DNA of 12,140 bases from an uncultured Clostridia bacterium (GCA_934615235.1 CAKTTL010000085.1:1-12140); one strand, 5' to 3'. Shown: positions 1 through 6,651, numbered from the stretch's first letter. The notes: generated by a model not told the origin, from the letters alone. Made by a program: numbers and translations.

Positions 1-70
1 GAAATCTGCAATTCGCATCCGACGCAAATCCATCTCGCCATCCTTCACGCGAATTATGCGGTATTGCCCC

Positions 71-104
71 CGATTTACCTCCAGTAAACCTTCGATTTTC
101 CTCC
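71..104. repeat. Short imperfect direct repeat
   Basis: CGATTTACCTCC at 71-82 is repeated as CGATTTTCCTCC at 93-104, 11 of 12 bases identical, with starts 22 bases apart. Read on the minus strand the units are GGAGG(A/T)AAATCG. No function is recognised. The pair may be the visible part of a larger repeat cut by the window edge. Confidence 0.5.
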
Positions 105-170
105 TTGAACTGACAAAAAATCCGCTCGAGCTGTCGCCTCTTCCTTTTTCAGATACACCCTAAACGCCGC

Positions 171-207
171 ATGCCGCCCGGCGCGCCCTCTGCGCGTCGG
201 ACGGCAT
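171..207. repeat. Strong GC-rich inverted repeat (hairpin)
   Basis: Bases 171-185 pair with 193-207 around a 7-base loop. The 15-bp stem has one mismatch and one G-T wobble. No T tract follows on either strand, so it is not a canonical intrinsic terminator. It lies beyond the 3' end of spoIIP, past the longer hairpin at 246-297. Confidence 0.6.
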
Positions 208-245
208 TGCCTTAATAATGCAGTTTTCCTTCTGGAAAAGGGGGT

Positions 246-297
246 GTGGGGGAAAAACCTCTTCATTTTTCTAAAAAGGAAGAGGTTTTTCCCCCAC
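246..297. repeat. Long palindromic hairpin element, copy 1
   Basis: Bases 246-264 (GTGGGGGAAAAACCTCTTC) are perfectly complementary to 279-297, a 19-bp stem. The 14-base interior has its own TTTTT/AAAAA pairing. The arm is preceded by GGAAAAGGGGGT (234-245), and TATCCCCTC downstream (310-318) can partly pair with that. A closely similar element with the same layout lies at 6893-6959, so this looks like one member of a dispersed repeat family. It starts 21 bases past the spoIIP stop codon and could stabilise or end that transcript, but no T tract directly follows on the minus strand. Confidence 0.75.
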
Positions 298-317
298 ATC
301 GTTTCTCCCTATCCCCT

Positions 318-1418
318 CTATCGTTCCTTCCGTTCCCTCGTGGCCGTGACCTCATGAGCGGTGCGCTTGACGCGGTCCCAGGCGGCTTTGCCGGAGCCGG
401 TCTGGAGGAAAGCGAAAACGGCGACGAGGAGAATGACGGCGATGGCGAGCCAGAGAACGCCCTTGCCTGCGCCGGCGTTGAGCTGCGATTTGCCGCCGCC
501 GGCAGCGCCGCTGATATCGCCGTAGAGGGTGTCGGCGAGGACGTTGGCCATCAGCTGCGTGGAAGCGACGGCGCGCTCCTTGTCGATGGTGTGGGTGCCG
601 AACTCGAGGAGGATGGCGTTGGGCGCAAGATCCTGATTGTAGGTGCCCTTGCCGATGAAAATATCCTTGATCAGGCCGGGGTATTGCTGATCGGCGACGG
701 CCTTGAGCTGCAGGGCGAACTGCCTGTTTTCGGCGGCGTTCTGGTTGGAACGGCCGACGAGCAGCCGCACGCGGCTCACGTCCTCGCCCTGCAGCTCGGT
801 TTCGTACTCGTCCGGGTCGGGGATACCGTCGCGGTGAATATCCAACAGCGCGTCGGGGCTCTTTTTGAGCAGCTCCAGCGCGGTCTGGCGGCTGCGCTTG
901 TAGGCGCTGGAATCGTGCGGAACATGCGGCGTTTCATCGAGAATCACGCGCACGCCGCGCGCCTCGAGCGCTTCCTTGAGCGCCGCGTCCACATCGTAGA
1001 TGCCGCCCTCGCCCTTTTCATCGCTGGCGGTGCCGTCGGTGGGCTCGTAGCTTTCGTCGCTGTGGGTGGAATACATGGCGATGAGCAGATCCTTCTTTTC
1101 CGTCTCGCCCGTGTTGGAGACGACGATGGCCGTTTCCTCGGCCAGCCAGCTTACGTCGGGCATTTCCTGCGCGCCGCGATCGCGCGCGACGGCGGTATGC
1201 GCGGCCGCGTCGGCGGAGAGAATTTCATAGCGGCGGTTATCGCCGCTGATATATTCGTCGCCCACGTGCGCTTCGTCGGCCAGGGTGCACAGGACTTCGC
1301 CGTTTTCGGCGCGAACGGTCCAGACGCCCGCCGCGCCGCCCTCGCGGCCGTCCGCGCGGCTGACGGCGGGCAGCAAAAGCGCCAGCAGCACCAGCAGCCC
1401 GGAAATGATTTTTTTCAT
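318..1418 (-). CDS. spoIIP: Stage II sporulation protein P (SpoIIP) family peptidoglycan hydrolase
   Basis: The 366-residue product matches the SpoIIP family: MYSTHSDESYEPTDG (115-129), LLDIHRDGIP (191-200) and ILLEFGTH (269-276) contain the conserved His and Glu residues expected to bind zinc and catalyse cleavage. In known spore-formers SpoIIP is an amidase/endopeptidase that works with SpoIID and SpoIIM to thin septal peptidoglycan and drive engulfment. Residues 5-20 look like a signal peptide or anchor. A small polar domain (about 30-90) precedes the catalytic region (about 110-300). A second hydrophobic segment (320-338) lies near a basic C-terminus; Bacillus SpoIIP is anchored only by an N-terminal segment. 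GGAGG at 1427-1431 precedes the ATG, which overlaps the TGA of the upstream DUF1614 gene by four bases (ATGA), so the two are probably translationally coupled. The family call is firm; the topology is inferred. Confidence 0.93.
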   Translation of the reverse strand: MKKIISGLLVLLALLLPAVSRADGREGGAAGVWTVRAENGEVLCTLADEAHVGDEYISGDNRRYEILSADAAAHTAVARDRGAQEMPDVSWLAEETAIVVSNTGETEKKDLLIAMYSTHSDESYEPTDGTASDEKGEGGIYDVDAALKEALEARGVRVILDETPHVPHDSSAYKRSRQTALELLKKSPDALLDIHRDGIPDPDEYETELQGEDVSRVRLLVGRSNQNAAENRQFALQLKAVADQQYPGLIKDIFIGKGTYNQDLAPNAILLEFGTHTIDKERAVASTQLMANVLADTLYGDISGAAGGGKSQLNAGAGKGVLWLAIAVILLVAVFAFLQTGSGKAAWDRVKRTAHEVTATRERKER

Positions 1419-2029
1419 CGCGCGCCCTCCTTCCCGCGGGAAAGCCGCTCAACGGCTTCGCCGACCAGTTCCGCCAGCAGCACGGCGATAATCGCGGAAA
1501 TCACGACCGCGTCGAGCGCGCCGCCGGTGCCCAGGCGAACCGGCGCGTCCGCGCCCGCCGCAAGCGCCTGCACGGCGCTCGCCGTATCGGCCAGCAAAAC
1601 GCCCAGCACCGCGCATACGAACGCGCCGCGGCGCGAGCGCCCCAGCGCCCAGGCGATCAGCCCCGCGACGATGCCGCCGATATACAGCGGGTCGATCACG
1701 ATCTTCTCCGGTTCGGCCGGCATCAGGCGGAGAATCAGCCATACGGCCGCGCCCGTCAGCACCGAGCCGATCAGCGCGCGGGCGCGCTCTTTGCCGCTGC
1801 CCGCCCTGACGAGCGTCCAGACGCACAGCGCGACGGGCACCAGACACCCGCCGATCCCCAGCCGCACCCGGCCGATGGGAATGGGCGGAATCAGTCCGCC
1901 GACGAAAATGGCGGCCATCGCGAAAAGCGCCGTACGGTCGCTCAGGTGCAGCCGGTCCAGCACGCGCTGGCCCAGCCCGAACAGCGTCAGGAGCGAAAGC
2001 ACCAGCAGCGCAATCATGCCAAAGCTCAT
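1415..2029 (-). CDS. DUF1614 family integral membrane protein
   Basis: The 204-residue product is almost entirely hydrophobic, with about seven likely membrane segments (around 3-19, 34-50, 60-76, 85-101, 111-129, 135-153 and 170-188). It carries a Gly-rich LGTGGALDAVVIS motif (166-178) before the last segment. Length, the GLIPPIPIG segment and this motif fit DUF1614, a family without an assigned biochemical role. The start is supported by GAGGTGAGGTG (2035-2045) just upstream of the ATG. It is the first gene of a two-gene unit with spoIIP, with a four-base overlap, so a role in sporulation or envelope remodelling is a reasonable guess from context only. The neighbouring divergent gene starts 126 bases away. 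I saw no clear promoter in that gap. Confidence 0.8.
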   Translation of the reverse strand: MSFGMIALLVLSLLTLFGLGQRVLDRLHLSDRTALFAMAAIFVGGLIPPIPIGRVRLGIGGCLVPVALCVWTLVRAGSGKERARALIGSVLTGAAVWLILRLMPAEPEKIVIDPLYIGGIVAGLIAWALGRSRRGAFVCAVLGVLLADTASAVQALAAGADAPVRLGTGGALDAVVISAIIAVLLAELVGEAVERLSRGKEGAR

Positions 2030-2155
2030 GGTTTCACCTCACCTCAATTTCTTCGCGTAGCTTTCCCGCAGCGCGGCGGGTTATGCAAGGCAGGAAAACG
2101 CATGGCCGCGTCGAATGAAAATACAAAATAAAACGTTATGCGGGAGGGAACAACT

Positions 2156-2584
2156 ATGCTGAAGGGAATTCCGTCCATTCTTTCGCCCGAGCTTTTGAAA
2201 ATCATGATGGAAATGGGTCACGGCGATACGATCGTCATCGCCGACGGCAATTTTCCCGGCGCGTCGATGGCGCAGCATCTCGTCCGGCTCGACGGACACG
2301 GCGCGTGCGAAGTGCTCGACGCGATGCTCAAGCTGATGCCGCTGGACACGTACGTGGCCGAACCGGCCAAGCTGATGGAAGTCGTCCCGGGCGATAAGGT
2401 GGAAACGCCGATCTGGGACGAATACGCCAGAATTATCGAAGCGCACCAGCCGGGGACGAAGATCGGCCATGTGGAGCGGTTCGCGTTCTATGAACTGGCG
2501 AAGAAGGCTTACTGCGTGGTGCAGACGGGCGAAACCGCGCTGTATGCGAACGTACTGCTGCAAAAGGGCGTAGTCGTAGAATAA
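2156..2584 (+). CDS. FucU/RbsD-family sugar mutarotase
   Basis: The 142-residue product has the size and motifs of the FucU/RbsD family. It starts MLKGIPSILSPELLKIMMEMGHGD, has the GHGDTIVIADGNFPG core with the catalytic-type His and Asp, and ends with TGETALYANVLLQKGVV. These enzymes interconvert the alpha and beta anomers of L-fucose or D-ribose so that downstream isomerases or kinases can use them; the GDTIVIADGNFP core resembles FucU more than RbsD. I chose the ATG at 2156 because GGGAGGG (2142-2148) lies 7 bases upstream; an in-frame ATG at 2138 precedes that site and would add six residues without family support. The stop overlaps the next start as TAATG. No fucose or ribose kinase, isomerase or transporter is nearby, so the natural substrate is open. 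Confidence 0.88.
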   Translation: MLKGIPSILSPELLKIMMEMGHGDTIVIADGNFPGASMAQHLVRLDGHGACEVLDAMLKLMPLDTYVAEPAKLMEVVPGDKVETPIWDEYARIIEAHQPGTKIGHVERFAFYELAKKAYCVVQTGETALYANVLLQKGVVVE

Positions 2585-3486
2585 TGCCGGGCGGATTTTA
2601 TCATCAATGCTGCGCCGAGCGGGCGTGCGCCGTCAGCGGCATTACGCCGGTGCGGATGGAAGCGTTTCGGCTCGGCGCGCAGGGCCCCGACCCGCTGTTT
2701 CTCATCGGGATGTTCCCGCTTTCGCTCAAAAGCCGTCCGTCGAAGCTGGCGGGGGCGATGCATAAGCGGCGGACGGGACAGTTCATATGCGCGCTTGCGC
2801 GCGAAGCGAAAAAAGCCGGCGACGTTGAACGCGCGTACGTGCTCGGATATCTGACGCATTACGCGATCGACAGCGCCGTGCATCCGTACGTCTATTCGCA
2901 GAGCTACGACAAAAAAGGGCGGTATTCCAGCCCGAAGCATATGGGCATGGAGCGCGGCTGGGACACGGAAATGTGGCGCGCCGCGGGACACCGGGGTACG
3001 CCGGAAGCGATGCCCTGCCTGAAGGAGGCGCGCGCCGACTGGCCGCAGGCGGCGGCGCTGATCGCCGCGGCCGCGGGCGAAACCTACCCGGAGCTGGGCA
3101 TTACGCCCGGGGCGGTTGCGCGCGGATACGCCGACGCATGCCGCGCCAACCGGCTTACGCACAGCCCCGCGGGCGTGAAGTACGCGCTGTACTGGCTGCT
3201 GGAGCGGCTGGCGCTGCGGCCGGGATTGATCACCGCGCAGTGCTGCCCGAAAAGGCCGCGCAGGGGCGATACGATGAACCGCGAAGGGCGCGCCTGGCGC
3301 TCCGCCGCCGAGCCGGACAGGGAGCGGCGCGAGGGCGTGGAGGAGCTGACCGCGCAGGGCGTGCGCCGCGCGGCGCAGCTGATGCAGGCGGCGAAGGATT
3401 ACTTCGACGGCGAGATGGACGAAAAGCGGTTCGCCGCCGTCGTGGGCGATTTCGGAATGGATACAGGCGCGAAGAGCCTTGAGTGA
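2584..3486 (+). CDS. Zinc-dependent phospholipase C-like protein
   Basis: The 300-residue product carries the zinc-dependent phospholipase C signature GYLTHYAIDSAVHPYV (88-103), with His92, Asp96 and His100 as likely metal ligands. A GAQGPDPLFL motif (31-40) and a later His119 in a KHMGMERGWD segment also fit. There is no signal peptide, so it is probably cytoplasmic, unlike the secreted clostridial alpha-toxin type. Intracellular members of this fold are common in Clostridia and their substrates are mostly unknown. The ATG overlaps the fucU-like stop codon by one base (TAATG) and has no strong Shine-Dalgarno sequence of its own, so it is probably translated by coupling. After about residue 150 the protein is Ala/Arg-rich and less conserved in appearance. 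Calling it a true phospholipase is not justified by sequence alone. Confidence 0.78.
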   Translation: MPGGFYHQCCAERACAVSGITPVRMEAFRLGAQGPDPLFLIGMFPLSLKSRPSKLAGAMHKRRTGQFICALAREAKKAGDVERAYVLGYLTHYAIDSAVHPYVYSQSYDKKGRYSSPKHMGMERGWDTEMWRAAGHRGTPEAMPCLKEARADWPQAAALIAAAAGETYPELGITPGAVARGYADACRANRLTHSPAGVKYALYWLLERLALRPGLITAQCCPKRPRRGDTMNREGRAWRSAAEPDRERREGVEELTAQGVRRAAQLMQAAKDYFDGEMDEKRFAAVVGDFGMDTGAKSLE

Positions 3487-3498
3487 GGAGCAGAACGG

Positions 3499-4833
3499 AT
3501 GAAGAAGAGGAGAGTCCGCCGCGGAGTGACCGCCGGCACGATCGTTACGCTGGCGCTGGTGGCGGTGCTGGCGGCGATGAGCTGCTTCGTTTTCGTCCGC
3601 CTGACAGGGCCGAACGCCGCCATCGAGGTTGACCCGCATCTGTTCAGCGACACGCTGGGGCAGCTTTTGAAGGGCGACGCGCAGAGCGCGGACGGAGAGC
3701 CGTCCGCCACGCCCGCGCCGACCGCCGCGGCAAGGCGAACGGACGCAGACGAGATGCTCGTCATCGCCAACGCGCAGGCGACGGAAGCGCCGACTATCTA
3801 CATGAAATCCGCTTTGAGCCTGACGGCGGCGGGACAGGTGATGCTCGGCGACGAGCTGCGCGCCTGCGGCCGGCAGGAGAACGGGCTGTATGATTTCACG
3901 GATATTTTCGCGCCGGTTTCGGGCGCGCTGAGCGGGGCGAATCTTTCAATCGTCACGCTGCGCAGCACGCTGGGCGACGGCGGGTATGACGATTACTGCG
4001 CGCCCTACACGCTGGCGACGGCGTTCAAGAGCACGGGCTTTAACCTCGTCAATCTCGGCACGGACAGAATCCTCGATCACGGCGTTGCGGGCGCGGGCAC
4101 GACGCGGACGGTGCTGCAGCAGCGCAGCCTGTCCTCCGCGGGCGCGTACACGTCGCAGCAGGAAGCGAACGCGCGCGGCGCGGTGGATATCAACGGCGTG
4201 AAGGTGGGCATCGTTTCCTATACGACGAGCCTGAGCGCGGCTTCGCAGAAAGCGACGAGCGAAGAGGAGCGGGCCTACGGCGTGCGCCTCTACAGCGAAC
4301 AGACGGCGCAGAAGGATATTTCCGCCCTGCGCGACGCGGGCGCGGACGTTGTGATCGTGCTCATTCACTGGGGCAAGCGCGGCGACACGGAGCCTTCGAA
4401 GACGACGCAGGAACAGGCCGCGGCGCTTGCGCGCGCAGGCGCGGACGTGATCCTCGGAACCGGGCCGACAAACGTGCACCGCATGGAAAGGCGGCAGGTT
4501 GAGGACGGCCGCACGGCGTTTATCGCCTACTCGCTGGGCAACTTCCTGACCGACGATTCGCGCGAGACGAACGATATCACCGGCGTGGTGCTGCATCTGG
4601 AAATGGAATGGGACGCGCAGGCGCATTCGCTCTCGTTCGACGGTTCGTGGTACATGCCCACGTGGATCATGCGCTGGCGCGAAAACGGAAGCGCGCGGTA
4701 TCGCATCCTCCCGGCGGGCAGCTCGACCATGCCCGAAAACATGACCGACAGTATTTACGTGAACATGAAAAAATCCTATCAGGCGATGGTGGATAAAATC
4801 GGAACGGACGCCGCCGCGCCAAGAGCGGAATAG
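3499..4833 (+). CDS. CapA-like (PGA_cap metallophosphatase fold) membrane-anchored protein, probably catalytically inactive
   Basis: The 444-residue product has a basic N-terminus and one membrane segment (about 14-36). A Ser/Thr/Ala/Pro-rich linker follows to about 100, then an extracellular domain (about 104-375) with the order of CapA/PgsA-type poly-gamma-glutamate proteins. Recognisable landmarks are GQVMLGD (112-118), NLGTDRILDHG (185-195), IVSYT (238-242), IHWG (289-292), GTGPTNVHRME (320-330) and AYSLGNFL (343-350). CapA proteins normally show GDxMLG, NLE..PLT, NxANNHxLDxG, HWGxE and GxHPHVxQ. Here Asp is Gln113, the NNH triplet is TDR (188-190), and both His of HPH are lost (Gly322, Thr324), leaving His290. 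A role in binding or scaffolding at the cell surface is therefore likelier than hydrolysis or ligation. GAGGAG (3485-3490) overlaps the previous stop and precedes the ATG. It is the last gene of the operon and a terminator follows. Confidence 0.8.
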   Translation: MKKRRVRRGVTAGTIVTLALVAVLAAMSCFVFVRLTGPNAAIEVDPHLFSDTLGQLLKGDAQSADGEPSATPAPTAAARRTDADEMLVIANAQATEAPTIYMKSALSLTAAGQVMLGDELRACGRQENGLYDFTDIFAPVSGALSGANLSIVTLRSTLGDGGYDDYCAPYTLATAFKSTGFNLVNLGTDRILDHGVAGAGTTRTVLQQRSLSSAGAYTSQQEANARGAVDINGVKVGIVSYTTSLSAASQKATSEEERAYGVRLYSEQTAQKDISALRDAGADVVIVLIHWGKRGDTEPSKTTQEQAAALARAGADVILGTGPTNVHRMERRQVEDGRTAFIAYSLGNFLTDDSRETNDITGVVLHLEMEWDAQAHSLSFDGSWYMPTWIMRWRENGSARYRILPAGSSTMPENMTDSIYVNMKKSYQAMVDKIGTDAAAPRAE

Positions 4834-4846
4834 AAAAAAAGGCACG

Positions 4847-4878
4847 ATCCCGCGGAAAAAAAGCCGCGGGATTTTTTT
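4847..4878 (+). terminator. Intrinsic terminator of the mutarotase-phospholipase-CapA operon
   Basis: ATCCCGCGG (4847-4855) pairs perfectly with CCGCGGGAT (4864-4872) around an A-rich 8-base loop and runs into a T tract ending at 4878. It begins 14 bases after the stop codon of the CapA-like gene. Confidence 0.92.
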
Positions 4879-4887
4879 ATTAACCGC

Positions 4888-4918
4888 TTGACTCTCTCAC
4901 ACTGTCAGGGTGTAAGAT
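4888..4918 (+). promoter_or_regulatory. MerR-type promoter and operator of the merR gene
   Basis: TTGACT (4888-4893) and TAAGAT (4913-4918) are separated by 19 bp, the over-long spacer typical of promoters activated by MerR-family proteins through DNA distortion. An imperfect dyad, ACACTGTCAGGGTGT (4899-4913), fills the spacer. The only gene directly downstream is the MerR regulator, so autoregulation is the simplest reading. Confidence 0.8.
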
Positions 4919-4960
4919 CGTCCCGAGCTCAAAAAAAGAATCGATACGAGGAAAAACGGC

Positions 4961-5776
4961 ATGCTGAAAATCGGGGAATTCTCCAGGCTTTCAAGGATCA
5001 GCGTACGGATGCTGCGCCATTACGACGAAATCGGCCTGCTTGCGCCGGATACGGTCGACCCGGAAACGGGATACCGCTATTACAGCGAAGAGCAGCTCGC
5101 CGCCGCCAGCCGGATTACCGCCCTGCGCGAGATGGACTTTTCGCTGGCTGCGATCGGCGAGATGCTGCGCTCCGGCGAGCGCGAGACGGTGGATTCGTTT
5201 TACTGCGAGCGGCTTCGCACGTTGACGGAACAGCTGCAGGCGATTCATCAGCGCATCGCGCTGGTGGAATCCGCCCGAAAGCGATTGAGAAAGGACGAAA
5301 AAGCGATGGAATATCAGGTCAATTTGAAAACGATCCCCGAGCGCTACGCCGCCTGCGTGCGGATGATGCTGCCGCGCTACGACGCCGAGGGCATGCTCTG
5401 GAGCACGCTGATGAGCGAAACCGCGCGCATGAACCTCGTCGCGGACGATCCCTGCCTGTGCTGCGCCGTTTTCCATGACGGCGAATATAAGGAAGAAGAC
5501 GTGGACGTCGAAGTGCAGAAAACCGTAAAGGGACATTACGAGGACACCGAGCATGTGCGCTTTAAGACGCTGCCCGCCGTGCAGGTCGCCAGCGTCGTGC
5601 ATAAGGGGTCGTACAGCACGCTTGGAGCTGCGCAGGCCGCGCTTGCCGCCTGGGTGCGCGATAACGGCTATGCGTACGCCGCGCCGTCGTTTTCCATTTA
5701 TCATGTCAGCCCGCACGAGACGCGCGATCCGGACGCGTTTGTAACCGAGCTGTGCACGCCCGTGGTGAAAAAATAA
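4961..5776 (+). CDS. MerR-family transcriptional regulator with GyrI-like effector-binding domain
   Basis: The 271-residue product has a MerR winged helix-turn-helix at its N-terminus (KIGEFSRLSRISVRMLRHYD, 3-22, and GLLAPDTVDPETGYRYYS, 25-42). A probable dimerisation coiled coil follows (about 76-112), then a C-terminal GyrI-like small-molecule binding domain (about 118-271). The C-terminal domain ends with FVTELCTPV, whose Glu263 matches the acidic residue used by BmrR-type regulators to bind cationic or aromatic ligands. GAGGAAA (4948-4954) sets the ATG at 4961. Its promoter has a 19-bp spacer and dyad, so it probably activates its own transcription on ligand binding. No efflux pump or detoxification gene is adjacent, which is unusual for a MerR of this type; it may act elsewhere or mainly as a ligand-binding protein. 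The ligand cannot be predicted. Confidence 0.92.
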   Translation: MLKIGEFSRLSRISVRMLRHYDEIGLLAPDTVDPETGYRYYSEEQLAAASRITALREMDFSLAAIGEMLRSGERETVDSFYCERLRTLTEQLQAIHQRIALVESARKRLRKDEKAMEYQVNLKTIPERYAACVRMMLPRYDAEGMLWSTLMSETARMNLVADDPCLCCAVFHDGEYKEEDVDVEVQKTVKGHYEDTEHVRFKTLPAVQVASVVHKGSYSTLGAAQAALAAWVRDNGYAYAAPSFSIYHVSPHETRDPDAFVTELCTPVVKK

Positions 5777-5805
5777 TTTTTCGCGCGTTTCGTGCGATAA
5801 AACCC

Positions 5806-5840
5806 CGCCTCTTTGCGCACAATACCGGCGCAAGGAGGCG
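5806..5840 (+). promoter_or_regulatory. Hairpin sequestering the ribosome binding site of the spore lipoprotein gene
   Basis: CGCCTCTTTGCGC (5806-5818) pairs with GCGCAAGGAGGCG (5828-5840) over 13 bp with one T-G wobble and a 9-base loop. The right arm contains the AAGGAGG Shine-Dalgarno sequence (5832-5838) of the ATG at 5848. No T tract follows, so it is not an ordinary terminator. As drawn it would block ribosome access unless melted or bound by something. Confidence 0.7.
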
Positions 5841-5847
5841 AGAGAAA

Positions 5848-6372
5848 ATGAAAAAATACGCTTTTATCCTCATGGCTCTTCTCATCGCCGTCACGATGAC
5901 GGCCTGCTCTGTGAACAACACGACCGCCGCGCCGTCCCCGACGGCGACGATGCTGCCTTCCGTCGGCACGACCGCGCCGGGCAGCGTCGGCGCGAATTCC
6001 ACCGCCGCGGCGAACGATTCCGCCATGGCCGCCGCGATGACGGCCGCCGAGAGCGCCGCGCTTTCGCGCAAGGCGAACGCCGCCGCCGCGCAGGTGAGCG
6101 AGATTGACGGCTGCGTGACCGCGATCATCGGCAATACGTGCCTTGCGGGCGTGACGTTCGACCGTCAGTACCAGGGCGGCATGACCGATCGCATCCGCGA
6201 TATGGTGTCCTCGCGCATCCAGTCCGTCGCGCCGAGCGTTGAGCGCGTGGCCGTGACCGGCGATGCGGAAATCGCGGCGCAGATCAACGCCGTGGCGGAA
6301 AAAATCGCCGCCGCGGGCGCGCTCAGCGAGGTCACGCCCGAATTCGACGGCGTGCTGGCGAAGATTCGCTGA
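5848..6372 (+). CDS. YhcN/YlaJ-type sporulation lipoprotein
   Basis: The 174-residue product begins with a lipoprotein signal (MKKYAFILMALLIAVTMTAC) whose Cys20 in an MTAC lipobox is the likely lipidation site. A low-complexity Thr/Ala/Pro/Ser linker (about 22-70) follows, then a compact domain (about 78-174). Within it, CLAGVTFDRQYQGGMTDRIR (98-117) and the segment around VERVAVTGD (131-139) resemble the YhcN/YlaJ spore lipoprotein family, which sits in forespore or spore membranes and is linked to germination. The upstream ATG at 5752 would lie inside merR and add residues with no signal character; AAGGAGG (5832-5838) places the start at 5848. The gene follows merR by 71 bases, and the region between holds a hairpin that occludes this site. 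A strong terminator follows. No sporulation sigma factor promoter was confidently recognised. Confidence 0.8.
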   Translation: MKKYAFILMALLIAVTMTACSVNNTTAAPSPTATMLPSVGTTAPGSVGANSTAAANDSAMAAAMTAAESAALSRKANAAAAQVSEIDGCVTAIIGNTCLAGVTFDRQYQGGMTDRIRDMVSSRIQSVAPSVERVAVTGDAEIAAQINAVAEKIAAAGALSEVTPEFDGVLAKIR

Positions 6373-6410
6373 TACGTCCGGAGAGCAGAACGGGATCCAT
6401 AAAACAGTGA

Positions 6411-6450
6411 ACCCTCCGCATGTACTGAATCATGCGGAGGGTTTTCTTTT
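6411..6450 (+). terminator. Intrinsic terminator of the spore lipoprotein gene
   Basis: ACCCTCCGCATG (6411-6422) pairs perfectly with CATGCGGAGGGT (6431-6442) around an 8-base loop. TTTCTTTT follows on the plus strand. It lies 38 bases after the stop codon. Confidence 0.92.
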
Positions 6451-6651
6451 GCCCATTATGAAGTCTTCTTGGCGGCGAACGGCTTTTCAAAACCGTTTAC
6501 GGACGGCAAATCCACGGGAGACAGCCGTTTTAGCGGCGCAATGGACAGGAAATGAAGTTCCGCAGGACGCACGATATTCCCGGCAGGAGAGCACGGCCGC
6601 ACGCCCTTGCGTTCTGAAAAGGATTTTTTATTTCGGCAGACAGGGCGCTTC
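6451..6651. other. Intergenic stretch with no supported gene
   Basis: Between the lipoprotein terminator and the 32-residue minus-strand gene I see no gene with a start, ribosome binding site and recognisable product. A minus-strand frame ending at a TAA (complement of 6457-6459) is open for roughly 60 codons, but it has only GTG starts, no Shine-Dalgarno sequence, and no recognisable product. The stretch may be 3' untranslated sequence of the small gene or a decayed remnant. Confidence 0.4.

Larger units (their letters stand above)
1..245. other. Left-edge stretch without a convincing gene
   Basis: No complete gene is supported here. On the minus strand one frame stays open from about 159 to the window edge. 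Inside it an ATG at 31-33 follows an AAGGAT Shine-Dalgarno-like sequence with a 6-base spacer, and would begin MDLRRMRIADF before running off the edge. That could be the first codons of a gene lying outside the window, but 11 codons are too few to judge. The stretch also holds an imperfect direct repeat and a strong hairpin, listed separately. The rest looks like intergenic sequence. Confidence 0.4.

Noticed and set aside
246..2060. Plus-strand open frame of 604 codons opposite spoIIP and DUF1614
   Set aside because: It is an antisense shadow of two recognised genes in GC-rich DNA, crosses the hairpin element, and its translation has low complexity and no known domain.
2030..2155. Possible promoters in the divergent gap between DUF1614 and the mutarotase gene
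   Set aside because: The AT-rich segment around 2113-2135 has -10-like hexamers on both strands, but no -35 partner at proper spacing better than 3 of 6 matches, and no clear sporulation sigma motif.
2509..3639. Minus-strand open frame of 376 codons opposite the phospholipase-like gene
   Set aside because: Arg/Ala/His-rich composition typical of an antisense shadow. The plus-strand gene has a clear zinc phospholipase signature.
5777..5800. Hairpin TCGCGCG-TTT-CGTGCGA just after merR considered as a terminator
   Set aside because: The T residues precede the stem rather than follow it on the plus strand, and on the minus strand the stem is followed by A residues.
6478..6500. CGGCTTTTCAAAACCG resembling a tRNA anticodon arm with a UCA anticodon (selenocysteine type)
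   Set aside because: There is no matching acceptor stem, no GTTCGA T-arm motif and no proper 7-base loop. It is a chance palindrome.
6457..6620. Minus-strand frame ending in KPFAAKKTS before a TAA
   Set aside because: It has no ATG or Shine-Dalgarno sequence, only GTG codons, and no recognisable product. It was kept as intergenic.
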